A stretch of 64,000 nt of DNA from DATJZG01 sp035499295. GTDB taxonomy: Bacteria; Myxococcota; Myxococcia; Myxococcales; Anaeromyxobacteraceae. Below are positions 15,467 to 23,660 of this stretch, in pieces. The stretch lies in contig DATJZG010000082.1 of NCBI GenBank assembly GCA_035499295.1, positions 62,001 through 126,000 of the forward strand. Direction: 5' to 3'. The stretch's first letter is position 1. Each line of letters opens with the position of its first letter. The position numbers were made by a program, and so were the translations under genes. A model generated the notes under the pieces. It was not told the DNA's origin. It saw only the letters and a program-made list of their open reading frames with translations, and made no database searches.

Positions 15467-16708
15467 CTACGGGCAGAAGGGCTGGCCGCCGCCGGCGTAG
15501 TAGCTCTTCGCTCGGGCGACGAAGTTGCCGTCGTCGGTGGTCGGCGTGGCCTGGCCGGCGGCGCCGGCCCCGAAGGCGAGCCCCACTCCGTGGGAGGCCG
15601 CCACCTCGCCGACGTGGGTGAGCAGGTAGTCGACGCGGTTGTCCTGATTCGCCGGGGCGAGCGACGGGTTCCCGAGCGGGATCTGCCACCAGAGCACGGG
15701 GCGCCCCACCGCCTCGGCCACGCCCTTCGCCCAGGCGAAGGCCTGGTGGAAGTTCGGCAGCGTGGCGTTGGTGGCGTCGTACCAGTTGTTCCGCGTTCCC
15801 GCGTCCCGGTCGCTCATGTCGGCGACCACGTAGTCGCCGTCGGCGGCGCCGCAGGCCTGGAGGAAGGCGCCGAGCCTGGCCGCCTGCCCCGCCACGTCGA
15901 GGGAGGGGTCCTTGTTGTCGAGGACGTCGATGCCCGTCCCCCAGCCGGAGGCGTGCAACCCGACCTTGGCCCGGGGCGCGTGGGCGCGGACCATGGCGAT
16001 CATGCAGCGCCCGAGCCCGGCGATGCTGTCCTCCTGCGAACCGCAGTCGGCGGGGTCTGCCGAGGCGACGGCAGCGGGGAGGGCGTGGGGATCGGATCCC
16101 GCCTGCTGGGCGTAGCCCCAGAAGTCGGGCTCGATGTGGAGGAAGGCGACCGAGTCGCCCAGCCTCTCGAGGAGGAAGCGCCAGTCGGCGAGGTAGCGTG
16201 CCATGAAGGCCGGGTCTCGGACGGCCGAGGTCGCCTCGGCCGTCCCCTCGGGAACGCCGCTCGCCTGCAGGATCTCGTAGTAGGTGAACATGGGGATCTC
16301 GCGGGCAGAGCCGGCCTTGGAGGCAAAGTCGACGGCGTACTGGCCGGGCGGGTCCTGGTCGTACTGCCAGCAGCCCCACCAGGCACATCCGCCGGCGGTG
16401 TTGGCACAGGAAGCCCCGGCGACGCTGCACCCCACCGCGCACGAGGCGCACGGCGCCGACCCGTCGAAGAGCCCCCCCGAGAGGTAGACGTAGCGGAGGT
16501 CGAACGGTGCCTGGGCCGCCACCGAGTCGTCGCCGGAGTAGCCGACGAGGACGTCGCTCTTGGCGAGCGACGCGAGCAGGCTCGAGCCCAGGCACGCGTC
16601 CCCGGCGCTCCCGCCGGCGCCGCCCTTTCCCTCGGGGGAGCTCGCGGGGTCGATCCCCCCGCAGGCGCCGAGGAGGACGGAGAGCAGCAGGGCCGGTACC
16701 TTGCGCAT
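15467..16708 (-). CDS. Cysteine-rich secreted lipoprotein, probable TIM-barrel (glycosidase-like) protein
   Basis: A 413-residue lipoprotein of unknown function. The lipobox is LLGAC (C17) followed by a Gly/Ser-rich spacer. Residues about 100-140 hold a dense cysteine block (CASCAVGCSVAG then more Cys). The remainder reads like a beta/alpha barrel with acidic or aromatic strand ends: FLHIEPDFWGY, VGLHASGWG, YVVADMSDRDAG and VLWWQIPLGNP. These resemble glycoside-hydrolase catalytic strands, with E and D as possible acids, but no family is certain. ATG at 16708 is chosen for the signal peptide; a longer start at 16795 makes none. It has a start-proximal -10 box and faces away from the gene at 16825. 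Confidence 0.72.
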   Translation of the reverse strand: MRKVPALLLSVLLGACGGIDPASSPEGKGGAGGSAGDACLGSSLLASLAKSDVLVGYSGDDSVAAQAPFDLRYVYLSGGLFDGSAPCASCAVGCSVAGASCANTAGGCAWWGCWQYDQDPPGQYAVDFASKAGSAREIPMFTYYEILQASGVPEGTAEATSAVRDPAFMARYLADWRFLLERLGDSVAFLHIEPDFWGYAQQAGSDPHALPAAVASADPADCGSQEDSIAGLGRCMIAMVRAHAPRAKVGLHASGWGTGIDVLDNKDPSLDVAGQAARLGAFLQACGAADGDYVVADMSDRDAGTRNNWYDATNATLPNFHQAFAWAKGVAEAVGRPVLWWQIPLGNPSLAPANQDNRVDYLLTHVGEVAASHGVGLAFGAGAAGQATPTTDDGNFVARAKSYYAGGGQPFCP

Positions 16709-16716
16709 GGCGCCCG

Positions 16717-16744
16717 AATCTACCCGCGCCATCGCGGAAGCCAA
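16717..16744 (-). promoter_or_regulatory. Promoter of the cysteine-rich lipoprotein gene (TTGGCT-16-TAGATT)
   Basis: On the minus strand TTGGCT (16739-16744) and TAGATT (16717-16722) are 16 bases apart. TAGATT is followed by eight bases and then the ATG at 16708. The predicted start point is within 2-3 bases of the ATG, so the mRNA is likely leaderless. The TAGATTCG...CCATG arrangement recurs at the kinase gene (41908-41924). Confidence 0.45.
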
Positions 16745-16788
16745 GGGGCCGGTGTGCGGCGCACGGCTCCGCTGTCGTCGACCGGGCG

Positions 16789-16817
16789 CTGGCAAATCCT
16801 CCGCCCCGCCCTACAAT
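16789..16817 (+). promoter_or_regulatory. Promoter (CTGGCA-17-TACAAT), predicted leaderless
   Basis: CTGGCA at 16789-16794 and TACAAT at 16812-16817 have the optimal 17-base spacer. The predicted transcription start is 16824, one base before the GTG of the gene at 16825. It is divergent from the lipoprotein promoter. Confidence 0.5.
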
Positions 16818-16824
16818 CGTCTCC

Positions 16825-17274
16825 GTGCGCGACCGACGCTGGGACTTCCTCTACGACCTGGAGAAGGAGCCGGTGCGGGACGTGGTGGTGCGGAAGTTCT
16901 CGGAGGAGCTCGCGCGGGAGCTCGCCGCCTGGCCGCCGCCCTTCACCGATTGGGTCTCGGAGGAGGAGCGGCTGCGCTGGGCCGCCGGCGTGGAGGCGAG
17001 GCCCCGCGGCGAGGTTCTCAGGCTCGCGCTCGCCCTCGCCCGCCTCGACCTCGAGCGGGAGTACCCGGCCCTCGACGAGCGCATGCGCAACGAGGTCCCG
17101 GCCCTGTGCCGGAACCCGGCGGAGCGGGCGTCCCTCCACCTGCTCGTCTTCTTCGTCACCGAGCGCTGCCTCGCCCTGAAGGAGTGGGCGGAGGGCGCTC
17201 GGCTCACCCGCGCCGACCTCTCCCGGTCGGTGGAGCGGGCGGAGCGGCTGCTCTTCCCGGCGACGCCCGGCTGA
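16825..17274 (+). CDS. Conserved-looking hypothetical protein, 149 residues
   Basis: Function unknown. The product is soluble, charged and probably all-helical, with no signal peptide, membrane segment or cysteine motif that I recognise. It begins MRDRRWDFLYDLEKEP and contains two cysteines in a central helix region (ALCRNP, ERCLAL). It could be a small regulatory or adaptor protein. GTG at 16825 is chosen because a well-formed promoter ends seven bases before it and the longer frame upstream looks non-coding. It converges on the transaldolase gene 17 bases away, with a 12-base GC palindrome (GAGGAGCTCCTC) between them. Confidence 0.6.
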   Translation: MRDRRWDFLYDLEKEPVRDVVVRKFSEELARELAAWPPPFTDWVSEEERLRWAAGVEARPRGEVLRLALALARLDLEREYPALDERMRNEVPALCRNPAERASLHLLVFFVTERCLALKEWAEGARLTRADLSRSVERAERLLFPATPG

Positions 17275-17291
17275 GGAGCTCCTCCCTACCT

Positions 17292-17942
17292 TCACTTCGC
17301 CTTCGGCACCTTCTCCCAGTCGGAGAGGAACTTCTTCAGCCCGATGTCGGTGAGCGGGTGCTGCGCCAGCTGGATCAGGACCGAGAAGGGGATAGTGGCC
17401 ACGTCGGCTCCCATGCGGGCCGCCTGGACGACGTGGACGGGGTTGCGCACCGAGGCCACGAGCACCTGGGTGTCGAACTCGTAGTTCTGGTAGATTTCCA
17501 AGATCTGGGCGATGAGGCCCATGCCGTCCTCGGAGATGTCGTCGATGCGGCCGACGAACGGCGAGACGTAGGTGGCGCCGGCCTTGGCGGCGAGCAGCGC
17601 CTGGTTCGGGGAGAAGCAGAGCGTCACGTTGGTGCGCACGCCCTCGGCGGTCAGCGTCCTCACCGCCTTCAGCCCCTCGACGATGAGGGGGATCTTCACC
17701 ACCACGTTGTCGGCGAACTTGGCGTAGTAGCGTGCCTCCTTCAGCATTCCCTCCGCCTCGACCGACGTCACCTCGGCGGACACCGGACCCTTCACGATGC
17801 CCACGATCTCCCGGAGCACGTCGTCGAAGGCGCGACCCGTCTTGGCGACGAGCGAGGGGTTGGTGGTGACGCCGTCGCAGAGGCCCATGTCGAGGGCCTT
17901 GCGAATCTCTCCGACGTCGGCGGTGTCGATGAAGAACTTCAT
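17292..17942 (-). CDS. tal: Transaldolase / fructose-6-phosphate aldolase family (TalC/MipB type)
   Basis: This small transaldolase moves a dihydroxyacetone unit in the pentose phosphate pathway, acting alongside the transketolase encoded at 60.8 kb. The 216-residue length is that of the short TalC/FSA subfamily. MKFFIDTADV begins the barrel, DGVTTNPSL is the second strand, K83 in VVVKIPL is the Schiff-base lysine, and SPFVGRIDD follows. The annotated class usually has transaldolase activity, but FSA activity cannot be separated by eye. ATG at 17942 is preferred over the upstream in-frame start at 17984. Confidence 0.93.
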   Translation of the reverse strand: MKFFIDTADVGEIRKALDMGLCDGVTTNPSLVAKTGRAFDDVLREIVGIVKGPVSAEVTSVEAEGMLKEARYYAKFADNVVVKIPLIVEGLKAVRTLTAEGVRTNVTLCFSPNQALLAAKAGATYVSPFVGRIDDISEDGMGLIAQILEIYQNYEFDTQVLVASVRNPVHVVQAARMGADVATIPFSVLIQLAQHPLTDIGLKKFLSDWEKVPKAK

Positions 17943-18021
17943 GGGAAGCCTCCGATGAGCGCTGCGCTGGGGGACGGGATCCATAGCGGAGGGGTCTGAC
18001 GTGCCGCAAGCGCCGCGAAGG

Positions 18022-18030
18022 TGCTATACG
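18022..18030 (+). promoter_or_regulatory. Extended -10 box of kdsD (TGCTATACG)
   Basis: TG-C-TATACG lies eight bases before the ATG at 18039. No -35 is visible, as is usual for extended -10 promoters. GGTGCTA sits exactly 12 bases before the ATG here and also at queF and the kinase gene. Confidence 0.4.
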
Positions 18031-18038
18031 AACGCGGC

Positions 18039-19073
18039 ATGCCGACCCGGAAAGCGTCCGTTGACCGCCGCGGCCCGGGCCGGCGCCCGGCGCCGCGCGG
18101 CTCCGACCGCGCCCGCGCGCTCCTCGACTACGGCCGCGTCGTGCTCGACGCCGAGGCGCGGGCGATCGGGGAGTTGCGCCTCGACCGGTCGTTCGCCACC
18201 GGGGTGGAGTGGATTCTCGCCTGCAAGGGGCAGGTGATCCTGACCGGGATCGGCAAGCCCGGTTTCGTGGCGCAGAAGATCTCCGCCACCCTCGCTTCCA
18301 CCGGCACCCGCTCCATCTACCTCCACCCGGCCGAGGCGGCCCACGGAGACCTGGGACGGGTCTCCAGGCGCGACCTCCTCGTCGCGCTCTCCAACAGCGG
18401 CGAGACGGAGGAGATCCTGCGGCTCCTCCCGGCGGTGAAGCGGATCGGCGCCAAGGTGGTGGCGATGACCCGGGACCGCCACAACCCGCTCGCGCGCGCC
18501 TCCGACCTCGTCCTCGCCATCGGCGACATCGAGGAGGCCTGCCCGATGGGGCTCGCCCCCACTGCCAGCACGGCGGCCCTGCTCGCCGTGGGCGACGCGC
18601 TCGCCATGACGGTCCTCGAGAACCGTCCCTTCCGCCAGGAGGAGTACGCCCTCTACCACCCCGGCGGGAAGCTCGGGCGCCACCTCATGAAGGTCCGGGA
18701 GCTGATGCGCGACGGCGAGGGGAACCCGCTCGTGCGCGAGGACGCCACCCTGCAGGACGCGGTGGCGGTGATGACGCAGACCCCCGGCCGCCCCGGCGCC
18801 TGCACCGTCGTGAACCGCCGCGGGGCACTCGTGGGCATCTTCACCGACGGCGACCTGCGCCGCCTGGTGGAGCGGAAGGCCGTGGACTTCGGCGCGCCCG
18901 TCTCCGGAGTCATGACCCGCAACCCGCGCACGGTTCGCCCGGAGGACCGGCTCATGACCGCGGCCCGGGTGCTGCGCGAGGCCCAGATCGACCAGGTCCC
19001 GGTGGTGGACGAGAAGGGGCGAGCCATCGGGATCCTCGACGTCCAGGACCTCCTCGCGGCGAGGGTCCTGTGA
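18039..19073 (+). CDS. kdsD: Arabinose-5-phosphate isomerase (SIS plus two CBS domains)
   Basis: KdsD interconverts ribulose 5-phosphate and arabinose 5-phosphate, the precursor of KDO in lipopolysaccharide. The 344-residue product has the standard layout: an N-terminal SIS domain (about 45-210) with GIGKPGFVAQKISATLASTG, ALSNSGETEE and the YALYHPGGKLG histidine, then paired CBS domains (about 220-344). Roughly 20 basic residues precede the SIS domain. ATG at 18039 follows a -10 box; ATG-like 18021 upstream is less likely. Its TGA overlaps the aldolase GTG, so the two are a coupled pair. Confidence 0.93.
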   Translation: MPTRKASVDRRGPGRRPAPRGSDRARALLDYGRVVLDAEARAIGELRLDRSFATGVEWILACKGQVILTGIGKPGFVAQKISATLASTGTRSIYLHPAEAAHGDLGRVSRRDLLVALSNSGETEEILRLLPAVKRIGAKVVAMTRDRHNPLARASDLVLAIGDIEEACPMGLAPTASTAALLAVGDALAMTVLENRPFRQEEYALYHPGGKLGRHLMKVRELMRDGEGNPLVREDATLQDAVAVMTQTPGRPGACTVVNRRGALVGIFTDGDLRRLVERKAVDFGAPVSGVMTRNPRTVRPEDRLMTAARVLREAQIDQVPVVDEKGRAIGILDVQDLLAARVL

Positions 19074-19741
19074 GCCCGGAGGTGAAGGCGAGCGCGAACG
19101 AGGGCCGGCTGCGGCGGGACCTGGTGGAGGTGTGCCGGCGGCTCGCCGAGCGGAACCTCACCGGCGCCGGCGAGGGAAACGTCTCCGTCCGCCTGGGCCG
19201 GGGACGGCTGCTCGTCACCCCGTCGGGCGCGAACAAGGGGTTTCTCCGGCCGGGCGACCTCGTGGTGGTGGACCGGGACGGTCGGCCGCTCCGGGGCCGG
19301 GGGCGGCCCTCCACCGAGCTCCGCATGCACCTCGCCGCCTACGCGGCGCGCCCGGACGTGAGCGCGGTGGTGCACGCCCACCCGCTCACCGCGGTGGCCT
19401 ATACCGTCGCGGGGGCGAGCCTTCCCAACGACCTCCTCCCGGAGGCGGTGCTGGTGCTCGGGGAGGTGGCACTCGCGCCGTTCGCGACTCCGGGCACCGA
19501 CGAGGTCCCCGGGTCGCTGCGGGATCTGTGGGCCGGCCACGACGTCCTGCTCCTCGAGCGGCACGGAGCGCTCGCGCTCGGGCGCGACCTCTTCCAGGCC
19601 GCCGACCGGATCGAGACCCTCGAGCGCGTCTGCCGGGTGGCGCTCGTCGCCCGCCTGCTCGGCCGCTGCGAGCCCATGTCCGGGGAGGACGTGAGGAGGG
19701 TCGTCTCGGCAGGGAGGGCGCTCTCGAGCCCGGCCAAGTAG
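19070..19741 (+). CDS. Class II aldolase / L-fuculose-phosphate aldolase-like
   Basis: A zinc-dependent class II aldolase/adducin-family protein of 223 residues. GEGNVSVRL and LVTPSGANKG are the phosphate-binding blocks, HAHPL supplies two zinc histidines, LPEAVLVLG follows, and LERHGALALG the third histidine. Relatives cleave fuculose-1-P or rhamnulose-1-P, epimerise ribulose-5-P, or act on methylthioribulose-1-P; the substrate here is not evident. Start/stop overlap with kdsD (GTGA at 19070) suggests a pentose- or deoxysugar-phosphate substrate, which is inference. Confidence 0.85.
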   Translation: MSPEVKASANEGRLRRDLVEVCRRLAERNLTGAGEGNVSVRLGRGRLLVTPSGANKGFLRPGDLVVVDRDGRPLRGRGRPSTELRMHLAAYAARPDVSAVVHAHPLTAVAYTVAGASLPNDLLPEAVLVLGEVALAPFATPGTDEVPGSLRDLWAGHDVLLLERHGALALGRDLFQAADRIETLERVCRVALVARLLGRCEPMSGEDVRRVVSAGRALSSPAK

Positions 19742-19788
19742 CCCGCCCGCTCGCGTCGCCTTCCCCGAGCCCGGACCGGCTCCCTTCC

Positions 19789-19890
19789 CTACCAGCCGAA
19801 GAGAAGCCCCATCGCGATCCCGAGCCCGATCTCGACGGCGACGGCGACGGTCAGGACGACGCCCACCGACCTCTCCACCGCCCGCGTCAC
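19789..19890 (-). CDS. Small single-pass membrane protein, 33 residues
   Basis: A short gene supported by an excellent ribosome site: GGAGG six bases before GTG (19888-19890) on the minus strand. The product begins with a charged stretch (TRAVERS). About 24 hydrophobic residues without any charge except one glutamate follow, and it ends FGW. This is a type of small membrane peptide that annotation pipelines often miss. Its function is unknown. It lies in the 409-base gap between the aldolase and aldehyde dehydrogenase genes; the remaining 260 bases of that gap (19891-20150) show only a TACATT box and a Shine-Dalgarno for the dehydrogenase. Confidence 0.5.
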   Translation of the reverse strand: MTRAVERSVGVVLTVAVAVEIGLGIAMGLLFGW

Positions 19891-20150
19891 GCCCCACCTC
19901 CGTTCCTGCCCGGGTGCCCGGCTGCCCCTGCTCGATCGCGAGGCGGAAGGCGCAGCGAACGGCCGCGAAACCCGTGCCTGGGGGGAGCCATGCAATTCGC
20001 GCGCCGCGAGTGGCGGGAACCGGCTCGAGCCCGGCGGACGGCCCTCGGGAGCCCGGCCCGGAAGCCGTCGGCCCGCGGGCGATCCCCGCCAGGGCCTCGT
20101 CCCGAGGGGCCCGGGCCAGGCTACATTTGTCCCGCCCACGGAGGCACACC

Positions 20151-21536
20151 ATGCCCATCGAAACCAGGAATCCGGCGACCGGCGAGCTCGTGAAGCGCTT
20201 CGAGGAGCTCTCCGAGGGAGAGCTCGAGGCCAAGCTGGCCCGCTCGTTGGCAGCGTTTCGCGAGCACCGGAGGACGAGCTTTGCCTGGCGCGCCACCCGG
20301 ATGCGCAAGGCGGCGGAGGTGCTCGAGCGCGACAAGCGCAGGCTCGGCGAGCTCATGACGCTCGAGATGGGCAAGACGGTGCGCTCGGCGGTGGCGGAGG
20401 CGGAGAAGTGCGCCTGGGTGTGCCGCTACTACGCCGAGACGGCGGAGCGGCACCTGTCCGACGAGATCCTGCCGTCGAGCGCCACCCGCAGCTGGGTCCG
20501 CTACCTGCCGCTCGGCCCGGTCCTGGCGGTGATGCCCTGGAACTTCCCCTTCTGGCAGGTCTTCCGCTTCGCCGCCCCCGCGCTCATGGCGGGGAACGTG
20601 GGCCTCCTCAAGCACGCTTCCAACGTCCCCCAGTGCGCCCTCGCCATCGAGGGCGTCTTCCGCGAGGCCGGCTTCCCCGAGGGGACCTTCCAGACCCTGC
20701 TGTTGGGGTCGGCCAAGGTCGGCGGCGTCATCGAGGACGCGCGCGTCGAGGCGGTCACGCTCACCGGGAGCGAGGGGGCCGGGCGGGAGGTGGGGGCCGC
20801 CGCCGGCCGCGCCATCAAGAAGTCGGTGCTGGAGCTCGGCGGGTCGGACCCCTTCGTGGTGATGCCGTCCGCCGACCTCGCCGTGGCCTCCCGGACGGCG
20901 GTGGCCGCGCGCTGCATCAACAACGGGCAGTCGTGCATCGCCGCCAAGCGCTTCATCGTCCACGAGCGGGTCTACGACGAGTTCGAGCGGCGCTTCGTCG
21001 AGGCGATGCGGGCCCAGCGGGTCGGGGATCCGATGCTGGCGGAGACCGACGTGGGGCCGCTCGCCTCCGAGCAAGGGCTCCGCGAGGTGGAGGAACAGGT
21101 GCGCAAGTCGGTGGAGATGGGCGCCCGCCTCCTCTGCGGGGGGAGGCGCGCCTCGGTGGCCGGCCTCCGCGGCTGGTTCTACGAGCCGACCGCGCTCGCC
21201 TCCATCCCGCGCGGCGCGCCGGCCTACGCCGAGGAGGTCTTCGGCCCGGTGGCGAGCCTGTTCCGGGCCCGCGACCTCGACGAGGCGATCGCGCTCGCCA
21301 ACGCCACCAGCTTCGGGCTGGGCGCCTCGGTGTGGACGAACGACGCGGCCGAGCGCCATCGCTTCGTCGAGGAGATCGAGGCCGGCCAGACCTTCATCAA
21401 CGCCCCGGTGGCCTCCGACCCCCGGCTCCCCTTCGGGGGGACGAAGCGCTCCGGGTACGGGCGCGAGCTCGCGGAGGTGGGCATCCGCGAGTTCGTGAAT
21501 CTGAAGACCGTCTACCTCGTCGATCAGACCGGGTAG
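20151..21536 (+). CDS. NAD(P)-dependent aldehyde dehydrogenase, succinate-semialdehyde dehydrogenase-like
   Basis: A 461-residue aldehyde dehydrogenase that oxidises an aldehyde to its acid. MPWNFPFWQ supplies the conserved asparagine (N131), LELGGSDP the general base E228, and NNGQSCIAAKR the nucleophile C262. The N-terminus (ETRNPATGELV) and overall pattern are closest to the YneI/Sad-type succinate-semialdehyde dehydrogenases, so succinate semialdehyde is the likely substrate, though not proven. ATG at 20151 has GGAGG six bases upstream, and a TACATT box at 20122-20127 could be the -10. Its 3' end overlaps folK by 13 bases in convergent orientation. Confidence 0.9.
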   Translation: MPIETRNPATGELVKRFEELSEGELEAKLARSLAAFREHRRTSFAWRATRMRKAAEVLERDKRRLGELMTLEMGKTVRSAVAEAEKCAWVCRYYAETAERHLSDEILPSSATRSWVRYLPLGPVLAVMPWNFPFWQVFRFAAPALMAGNVGLLKHASNVPQCALAIEGVFREAGFPEGTFQTLLLGSAKVGGVIEDARVEAVTLTGSEGAGREVGAAAGRAIKKSVLELGGSDPFVVMPSADLAVASRTAVAARCINNGQSCIAAKRFIVHERVYDEFERRFVEAMRAQRVGDPMLAETDVGPLASEQGLREVEEQVRKSVEMGARLLCGGRRASVAGLRGWFYEPTALASIPRGAPAYAEEVFGPVASLFRARDLDEAIALANATSFGLGASVWTNDAAERHRFVEEIEAGQTFINAPVASDPRLPFGGTKRSGYGRELAEVGIREFVNLKTVYLVDQTG

Positions 21537-22018
21537 AGCCCGGCCGGACGGAGCTGTTGCGGCGGGGCCGCCGCGAGCAGGGCGGAGACGGTGGCGTCGG
21601 TCCCGGGAACCCGGAGATCGGGGCGGAGCTCGGCGAGGGGCACGAGCACGAAGCGGCGCCGCGCGAGCTCGGGGTGCGGCAGGGTGAGGGTGGGGGTCCT
21701 CCGGACCTCCGCCCCCTGGACGAGGAGGTCGAGGTCGAGCGTCCTCGCCCCCCAGCGCACCTCGGAGCGGCGCCGCCGCAAGGCTGCCCCCTCCGCCTGG
21801 CGGAGCACCTCCAGGAGCGCCTCGGGTGGGCGCGCCGTCTCGAGCTCGAGCACGGCGTTCAGGTAGCGCGGCTGCGGCGGACCCACCGGCTCGGTGTCCC
21901 AGACCCGCGAGGCGCGCACCAGCGCCACCCCCGGGGCGGCGCGGAGGAGGCGGGCGGCGAGGGCCAGGTTCGACCAGCGGTCCCCGAGGTTGGTGCCGAC
22001 GCCCACGTACGCGCGCAT
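21524..22018 (-). CDS. folK: 2-amino-4-hydroxy-6-hydroxymethyldihydropteridine pyrophosphokinase
   Basis: FolK transfers pyrophosphate from ATP to hydroxymethyl-dihydropterin in folate synthesis. The 164-residue product starts with the family signature AYVGVGTNLGD. RVWDTEPVG and RYLNAVLELET follow. The metal-binding motif is RWGARTLDLDLL, and LPHPELARRRFVLVPL completes the substrate site. ATG at 22018 is chosen over the in-frame ATG five codons earlier because it begins at the first conserved strand. It lies 32 bases after the FAH gene and is probably the last gene of the argH-to-folK operon. Its end overlaps the convergent aldehyde dehydrogenase gene. Confidence 0.95.
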   Translation of the reverse strand: MRAYVGVGTNLGDRWSNLALAARLLRAAPGVALVRASRVWDTEPVGPPQPRYLNAVLELETARPPEALLEVLRQAEGAALRRRRSEVRWGARTLDLDLLVQGAEVRRTPTLTLPHPELARRRFVLVPLAELRPDLRVPGTDATVSALLAAAPPQQLRPAGLYPV

Positions 22019-22050
22019 GAGGAGAGGCGGCACCCGCCCGCCGGCCGGAG

Positions 22051-22803
22051 CTAGACGACCGGGTTCTTCAGGACGCCGACGCCGCTCACCTCGACCTCGA
22101 CCCAGTCGCCGCGGCGCAGCGGGCCCACGCCCTCCGGGGTCCCGGTGGTCACCACGTCCCCGGGCAGGAGCGTCATCACCTGGGAGATGTAGGCGACCAG
22201 GGCGAAGGGGTCGACGACCATGTCCCGCGTGAACCCGCGCTGCCGCTGCTCGCCGTTCACGCGGCAGGTGACGACCTGGTCGAGCGGGTCGAGGTCGGTC
22301 TCCACCACCGGCCCCACCGGGCAGAAGGTGTCGAAGGACTTCGACCGCGTGAAGTGGGCCTCGGCCCGCTGGATGTCGCGGGCGGTCACGTCGTCGAGGC
22401 AGGTCCAGCCGAAGATGCCCTGGCGCGCCTCGGGAGCCCCGGCCCGGGTGAGCACCTGGCCGATGACGCAGGCGAGCTCCGACTCGTGGTGGACCTCCTT
22501 CGACTGCTCCGGGAGCCGGATCTCGTCCATGGGGCCGATGACGGCGGTGGAGGGCTTGATGAAGAGCAGGGGCTCGCGAGGCACGTCCTGGCCCAGCTCC
22601 CGCGCGTGCGCGCGGTAGTTGCGACCGACCGCCACCACCTTGGAGGGCTCGACCGGCGCGAGCAGCTTCACCGAGGAGAGCTCGATGCGCGGCCCCTCCG
22701 GCAGGCCGCCGGCCCAGGGCGCGGCGGTGAGGGCCCGGACCTCGGCCCCGCTGACGACGCCGTACCGATCCTGGCCATCCCTGTGGAAGCGGCAGGTCCT
22801 CAT
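22051..22803 (-). CDS. Fumarylacetoacetate hydrolase (FAH) family protein
   Basis: A 250-residue FAH-superfamily enzyme. KVVAVGRNYRAHARELG starts the core, the metal-binding acids lie in HHESELACVIG and in CLDDVTARDIQ, and LLPGDVVTTGTPEGVGP closes the active site. Members hydrolyse or decarboxylate beta-diketo acids: acylpyruvase, oxaloacetate decarboxylase, or ring-cleavage products of aromatics. Here the ATG overlaps the dapB stop (ATGA), so it is expressed with lysine synthesis. A housekeeping role such as oxaloacetate or acylpyruvate clean-up is more plausible than aromatic degradation, but this is inference. Confidence 0.88.
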   Translation of the reverse strand: MRTCRFHRDGQDRYGVVSGAEVRALTAAPWAGGLPEGPRIELSSVKLLAPVEPSKVVAVGRNYRAHARELGQDVPREPLLFIKPSTAVIGPMDEIRLPEQSKEVHHESELACVIGQVLTRAGAPEARQGIFGWTCLDDVTARDIQRAEAHFTRSKSFDTFCPVGPVVETDLDPLDQVVTCRVNGEQRQRGFTRDMVVDPFALVAYISQVMTLLPGDVVTTGTPEGVGPLRRGDWVEVEVSGVGVLKNPVV

Positions 22804-23615
22804 CCCTGTCCTCTCAGTCCGAGAACGTCGTGCATGTCGTACATCCCCGGAGCGCGGCCCGCCACCCAGCGGGCCGCCCGCAGCGCGCCGCGGACGAACT
22901 GGTCCCGCGAGGTGGCCCGGTGCGTCAGCTCCAGCCTCTCTCCCTGGCCGACGAAGAAGACGGTGTGCTCCCCGACCACGTCCCCGCCACGCAGGGTCAT
23001 CACCCCGATCTCGCGCGCGCTCCGCTCGCCGATCATCCCCTGGCGAGAGAGGACCAGGTCCTTCCGGGGGTCGCGCCCGAGGGCCTCGGCCGCCACCTCG
23101 GCGAGCCGCACCGCCGTCCCGCTGGGCGCGTCCTTCTTCTTGCCGTGGTGCATCTCCACGATCTCGACGTCGTAGGCGTCGCCGAGGACGCGCGCCGCCT
23201 GCGCCACCAGCGCGAACATCACGTTCACTCCCACGCTCATGTTGGGGGAGAGGACGACCGGGATGCGGCCGGCGGCCGCCCGCACCCGCTCCTTGGCCTC
23301 GGGGGTGAAGCCCGTCGATCCGATGACGATCGCCACTCCGCGCTCGGCGCAGGCAGCGGCCGCTGCCGCCGAGGCCTCGAAGGAGGTGAAGTCGATGACC
23401 ACCTGGGGCCTCGCCTCGTCGAGCATCCTCCCGAGGTCGACCCCGAGCGGGATGCCGCTCCTCCCCATCCCCGCCGCCTCGCCAGCGTCGGCCGGGCCCT
23501 GGTAGCCCGGGCGCTCCACCGCCCCCACCGCGCTCAGCCCCTCGGCGCCCTGGAGGGCTTGGAGGATCTGGCCCCCCATGCGCCCGGCGGCCCCGGTCAC
23601 GACCACGTTCACCAT
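22800..23615 (-). CDS. dapB: 4-hydroxy-tetrahydrodipicolinate reductase
   Basis: DapB reduces the DapA product with NAD(P)H on the way to diaminopimelate and lysine. The 271-residue product begins with the nucleotide-binding VVVTGAAGRMG. It also has IDFTSFEA, GSTGFT, SPNMSVGVNVMF, and the catalytic region EMHHGKKKDAPSGTA. Nothing is missing. It follows dapA by 45 bases and overlaps the FAH gene start. Confidence 0.96.
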   Translation of the reverse strand: MVNVVVTGAAGRMGGQILQALQGAEGLSAVGAVERPGYQGPADAGEAAGMGRSGIPLGVDLGRMLDEARPQVVIDFTSFEASAAAAAACAERGVAIVIGSTGFTPEAKERVRAAAGRIPVVLSPNMSVGVNVMFALVAQAARVLGDAYDVEIVEMHHGKKKDAPSGTAVRLAEVAAEALGRDPRKDLVLSRQGMIGERSAREIGVMTLRGGDVVGEHTVFFVGQGERLELTHRATSRDQFVRGALRAARWVAGRAPGMYDMHDVLGLRGQG

Positions 23616-23660
23616 GTTCGCCTCCGGCGCCGGCCGAAGCGCGGCCGCCGCGCTCCACCC

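Noticed and set aside
17278..17289. GAGGAGCTCCTC palindrome as a terminator
   Set aside because: It has no loop, so it cannot form a proper hairpin, and it includes a common restriction-type sequence; no T-run follows.
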